64,000 nucleotides of DNA from Rhodamnia argentea (Eukaryota > Streptophyta > Magnoliopsida > Myrtales > Myrtaceae): positions 21,285,311-21,349,310 of the forward strand of contig NC_063155.1 of NCBI RefSeq assembly GCF_020921035.1. The letters are read 5' to 3'. A program made the position numbers and the translations under genes. The notes beneath the pieces were generated by a model. The model saw only the letters and a program-made list of their open reading frames with translations, did not search any database and was not told where the DNA came from. Below are positions 60,733 to 64,000 of this stretch, piece by piece (position 1 is the first letter of the stretch; the number at the start of each line of letters is the position of its first letter).

Positions 60733-62442
60733 TCTGCACGTGTTCTTGATGATAATCAACTTAGCTTTTCCTTCTTTTCTTTTTACAGCTTCTTTCTCTA
60801 GCTTGTGTACATACTGCTGTCTGGTGCATCAGCTATACAGAGTTCCAACTGATAGCTGGTCTTGCCATATTTGACATTGCTATGTTTTAGGGGGTGAAGT
60901 ATCCTAGTGGGAAGAGTTTCGCTTGCATGGGCTGATCCGACATGCTTTGCTGTCTTGCGATACGTTCACGGAACGTGTATATATTCTTGTGAACTGGTGA
61001 ATCTGATCCGACTGTAGCCAAGGTCGCTCCAGGTTCGATGGAATCCTAGGATTTTGTGCTGTAATAACCATGGATGCTTTGAACCAGCAGTATTGATGTA
61101 GAAGAACAGATAGTAGATATGCACAATCAGTCAAATTTTAGTTTTTCATTGGAAAGCGAATCATATTTGCATATTGATGTTGTTCATCCAGACAGTGGGT
61201 TGTAACTTTTGGCAACAGCACGGTCTCCATCCTCGTGCAGTGGCGCTATAGTTTCTGTTCACGTGTTTCTTGAAAGTGAACCGTATTCCGCCGTCGCAAT
61301 TTAGCGGACCTGCTCGAGAATCACACGAGCAAGGTCAATTCATTGCCGACGAATGGTGTAAATGCACCCGCATAGGATGTCGATTAGAAATTTACCCAGG
61401 CTTGGTGTGCAATGGGCTGAGTGACCCGAGTAGTTAGATCTGGTGAGTCTCACGTGAGCCTCATATATTTCGCAGCTTCAACACGAGGCTCAAAAGTTAA
61501 AGCGAGAGTGTGCCATACTGCGATTAGTAGGCGGATGGCTAACATTATGTACAAATTCAGGTTAGTCCGATGGCTTCTAATGTTTGCTCTGGTAGTCCAA
61601 TCAAATCTGTTCGTTCATCAATTCTCAAATTAAATTGTCCATGACATGGAAGGCTTGAAATTTCAGAAGTTTACTGAACAGATGGTCCCCTTTTTCTTTT
61701 TCTTTTTCTTTTTTTGGAGCCCAATGCGATCGATGTCGTGCAACCACGACGGTGGCGGCGATGAACTAGTGATGGCATTTGCTCAAGAAGGTTTACTTGA
61801 TTGCGAAATATGTGAGTGTTTCTTATTCTAGGAAGATGAAGAAGAATTAGATGCGTTCTTACCATTTACGTCCGGAAGCATAGTTGCTTTTGTATAAGAA
61901 CGACTCATTCTTTGATTTAGCAAATACTATTAAGATTGGACGCACAAACACAACGAAGTAAAAAGTAAAGGCAAAAAAGAGAAATCGAGACACAAGATTT
62001 TATCTTAATTCGTCTTTAAACTAGGGCTACATTCAACAGAAAATTCCACTATAATTAGCACATTCCATCTCTCTGTTAGAACTCTCAATTACAAAAAGAA
62101 TGAGACTATATATATACACTTATAGTTATTCATGGGGCCAAGCCCAAACAACTAATAAAATACTGGCTCAAACTATAAAAGCCTTTTATGCTTTCTTGTC
62201 GATGGGAATATGAACTGTCGGGATGCACGTGTGAGTAAGTTGTGTTAAAGAAATCCTACATCGGAGAATCGAAGTGGTGTAGAGCAGTTAATATACCCAT
62301 GTTGGCCCATAACTCATTAGCTTAAGCTTTTGAGTGAAGGCAGGTTTGATTGAATATGTTAACGGGTTTGGACTTAGGCTCCCTCTTATTGGTCTCCCCG
62401 AACGAAAGTATCGAGCTTCTGCTGCTCGCTCCCATCAAATAT
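60733..62442. other. 3' UTR and intergenic, no gene
   Basis: STOP2-like 3' UTR, then short ORFs without domains. The right end carries the LTR-like fragment at 62225-62420 next to the copia element. Confidence 0.5.
62225..62420 (+). mobile_element. LTR-like fragment
   Basis: GAGTAAGTTGTGTTAAAGAA, ATCCTACATCGGAGAATCG, CATAACTCATTAGCTTAAGC and GAATATGTTAACGGGTTTGG appear in the order seen in the three other fragments. It lies immediately left of the copia LTR but looks like a different element. Confidence 0.5.
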
Positions 62443-62864
62443 TGTTGGCGTGTAAAGCCAAAATATTTCATTAAGAGCTTTTTTGTCTTTTTTCCATTTT
62501 TGTTCTTAGGTTAAAAGCTATACCTAGCCATCACAAGAGTAAAGAGAGAGAGAGAGAGAAGCGCATAGTAACGAATTGAGAGAAAAAGAAAAAGAGAGGC
62601 CGTGACGGCATCCTTAAATGTTCTCAATTTTTATTTTTTTTTGCCCCGATCTTGTGAGAAGATCATCAATTGTATTCCGACTTTTCTCGAAGACTAGTGG
62701 ATTCGCATAGTGCCTTTGCAAGAAGATGTAGCCCAAGTTTGGATGAATTTCGGTAACAAATTCTCGGGTGTGTTCTTCTGATTATGTTCTTTTTATTATT
62801 ATATTTTGTCGGTGTGGATTGTTTGCTAGGATTATTTTTTGAAATCGATGTGCGATTCCTAATA
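62443..62864 (+). repeat. 5' LTR of the copia element
   Basis: Begins TGTTGGCGTG and ends CCTAATA directly before the primer-binding site (usual ends are TG...CA, so the last bases seem mutated). It contains a GA microsatellite at about 62545-62560. About 422 bp, a normal size for copia LTRs. The start is inferred without the second LTR. Confidence 0.55.
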
Positions 62865-62867
62865 AGC

Positions 62868-62880
62868 TGGTATCGAGCCT
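62868..62880 (+). other. Primer-binding site (initiator Met tRNA type)
   Basis: TGGTATCGAGCCT differs from the usual plant copia site (TGGTATCAGAGC) by loss of one A. It sits three bases beyond the LTR end, as expected. Confidence 0.7.
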
Positions 62881-62939
62881 AGGTTAGCTAATCGAGAACA
62901 TTGAGGTTTTTCGATGACGTTTGATTGAAAGTAAACAAT

Positions 62940-63694
62940 ATGGCGGAAGATAAAATTAGAATCAATAAATTTGATGGGCATGATTTCAGATAGTGGAAAC
63001 TCCAAATAGAGGATTATCTTTATCAAAAAGATCTCTATGCACCACTTTAGGGTTGGAAACCCGAACTCGTGGAAGTGGATCTGACAACAGAATCGGGATG
63101 GAAAATTTTTGATCGAAAGGCGTTAGGCACGATTCGTCTAGGGCTAACGAAAAAGACAAGGTATCACATCGCGAAAGTGAAGACTGCAAAAGAAGCCATG
63201 GATATTCTAACGAATATCTATGAGAAACCGTTCGCATCAAATCAGATATTTTTGCTAAAGAAGTTGGTTAATATGAAATTATCTGACAGAAGTTCTGATG
63301 CAGAGTATATTAACAGTTCCACGCGGGTTACTGGTCAATCAGAATCCGCTTGCATAAATCTGGATATGAAGTTACGAGCTTTATTATTTTTTATTTCGAA
63401 AAGCTATAACACCGCAGTGGAGGGAATTTCTAGCATTATGAAGGATGATTTGACTCTGGATAATGTTATGAGCAGTATCATGGATGAAGAGATGCGAAAA
63501 AAAGTCTCGAGTGGAGATAAATTTTTAGCATCTATGTCTTCGACGGCATTAGCAGTGGAGAACCGTGGGAGAAGTAAAAGCATAGAAAAATTCAGCATGC
63601 GTGGTAGGCCACAATCAAGGGGGAAGAGAGAGGTTGCAAAAAATGAGTGCTGATTTTGTTACTAGACGGGATACCGTAGATTTCAATGTGAAGT
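62940..63694 (+). pseudogene. Broken copia gag
   Basis: From the ATG at 62940 (MAEDKIRINKFDGHDFR) the frame meets stops at 62991 and 63048, is then open to 63650 across a typical copia gag domain (AKEAMDILTNIYEKP, LLKKLVNMKL), and meets stops at 63651 and 63663 inside the degraded zinc knuckle, of which TGYRRFQCE remains. The gag protein would package element RNA. With four stops in one frame it is not functional. Confidence 0.8.
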
Positions 63695-63789
63695 CTTCAA
63701 AAAGAAGCAACGAGATGAGAATCAAGGAGCTAATGTGGTAAGCAATGAACCTTTACTAGAGAACTTATGTTTATCTACAAGGTTGACTT

Positions 63790-64000
63790 AACAACAGATA
63801 AGTGATTTCTTGGCTCCGGTGCTTCTTTTCATTGTACCTCGCATAGAGATATATCTGTTGATTATGCTATTGGAGATTTTGGACAAGTGGTTGTGGGAAA
63901 CGGCCACATGTGTCCGATTGTAGAAAAAGGAACTGTCATTGTGAACATCTCAAATAGAGAACGTCTAATTTTGCGTGAAACCGGACGTATTCCCGAGTTG
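63790..64000 (+). pseudogene. Copia protease remnant, truncated by window end
   Basis: Another frame is open here and reads GSGASFHCTSHRDI, then VVVGNGHMCPIVEKGTVIV. The expected active-site motif of copia proteases is DSGAS, so the catalytic Asp is replaced by Gly at 63812-63814. The frame differs from that of gag, so a frameshift lies between 63.69 and 63.81 kb. Confidence 0.65.

Larger units (their letters stand above)
62443..64000 (+). mobile_element. Copia-type LTR retrotransposon, 5' part, degenerate
   Basis: In order: a 5' LTR (62443-62864), a primer-binding site, a gag region broken by stops, and the start of the protease domain, where the window ends. Order and motifs are those of Ty1/copia. 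In-frame stops, a frameshift and a replaced catalytic residue show it cannot be autonomous. The 3' half and second LTR should lie right of the window. Confidence 0.85.

Overview
The window is nuclear DNA from a flowering plant, most likely a woody rosid. Genes carry GT-AG introns, sit far apart, and are separated by AT-rich DNA holding MITE/foldback repeats, a tRNA-type SINE and copia LTR debris. The short GC-rich repeat cores (6.3, 31.9, 46.1, 47.1 kb) remind me of Myrtales genomes such as eucalypts, but that is an impression and was not tested. Nothing suggests bacterial or organellar DNA.

Left part (1-13.5 kb): a mitochondrial RCC1-repeat protein (RUG3-like, minus strand) is divergent from a 14-exon gene that probably encodes a CANIN-domain SMC5/6 subunit (ASAP1/NSE5-like). 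They share a 282-bp promoter with an E2F-type site. A shugoshin gene follows, also with an E2F-type site upstream. The NSE5-like gene has one intron starting with GC and another holding a foldback transposon.

Middle (13.5-43 kb): a 10-kb stretch without recognisable genes is followed by a DUF1635 gene, FIT (bHLH regulator of iron uptake), CSD2 (plastid Cu/Zn superoxide dismutase with a miR398 target site) and ZAT5 (C2H2 repressor with an EAR motif).

Right part (43-64 kb): a repeat-rich tract carries several foldback elements, a 367-bp tandem duplication, a tRNA-Val(UAC) gene and a perfect 128-bp tandem duplication. After it come the plastid ribosomal protein L9 gene (minus strand), a roughly 2-kb T/A-skewed palindromic repeat block, a single-exon STOP2-like zinc-finger gene, and the 5' LTR, primer-binding site and broken gag/protease of a copia element that runs out of the window.

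The genes do not form an operon-like system. FIT, CSD2 and the STOP2-like gene all act in metal, acid or oxidative stress, and the NSE5-like and shugoshin genes both act on chromosomes, but neither grouping need be more than chance. I did not find a convincing new biological system. The strangest structure is the palindromic block at 54.1-56.1 kb. All exon borders were read by eye from splice consensus and reading frame, and homology calls rest on recognised protein motifs, not on searches.
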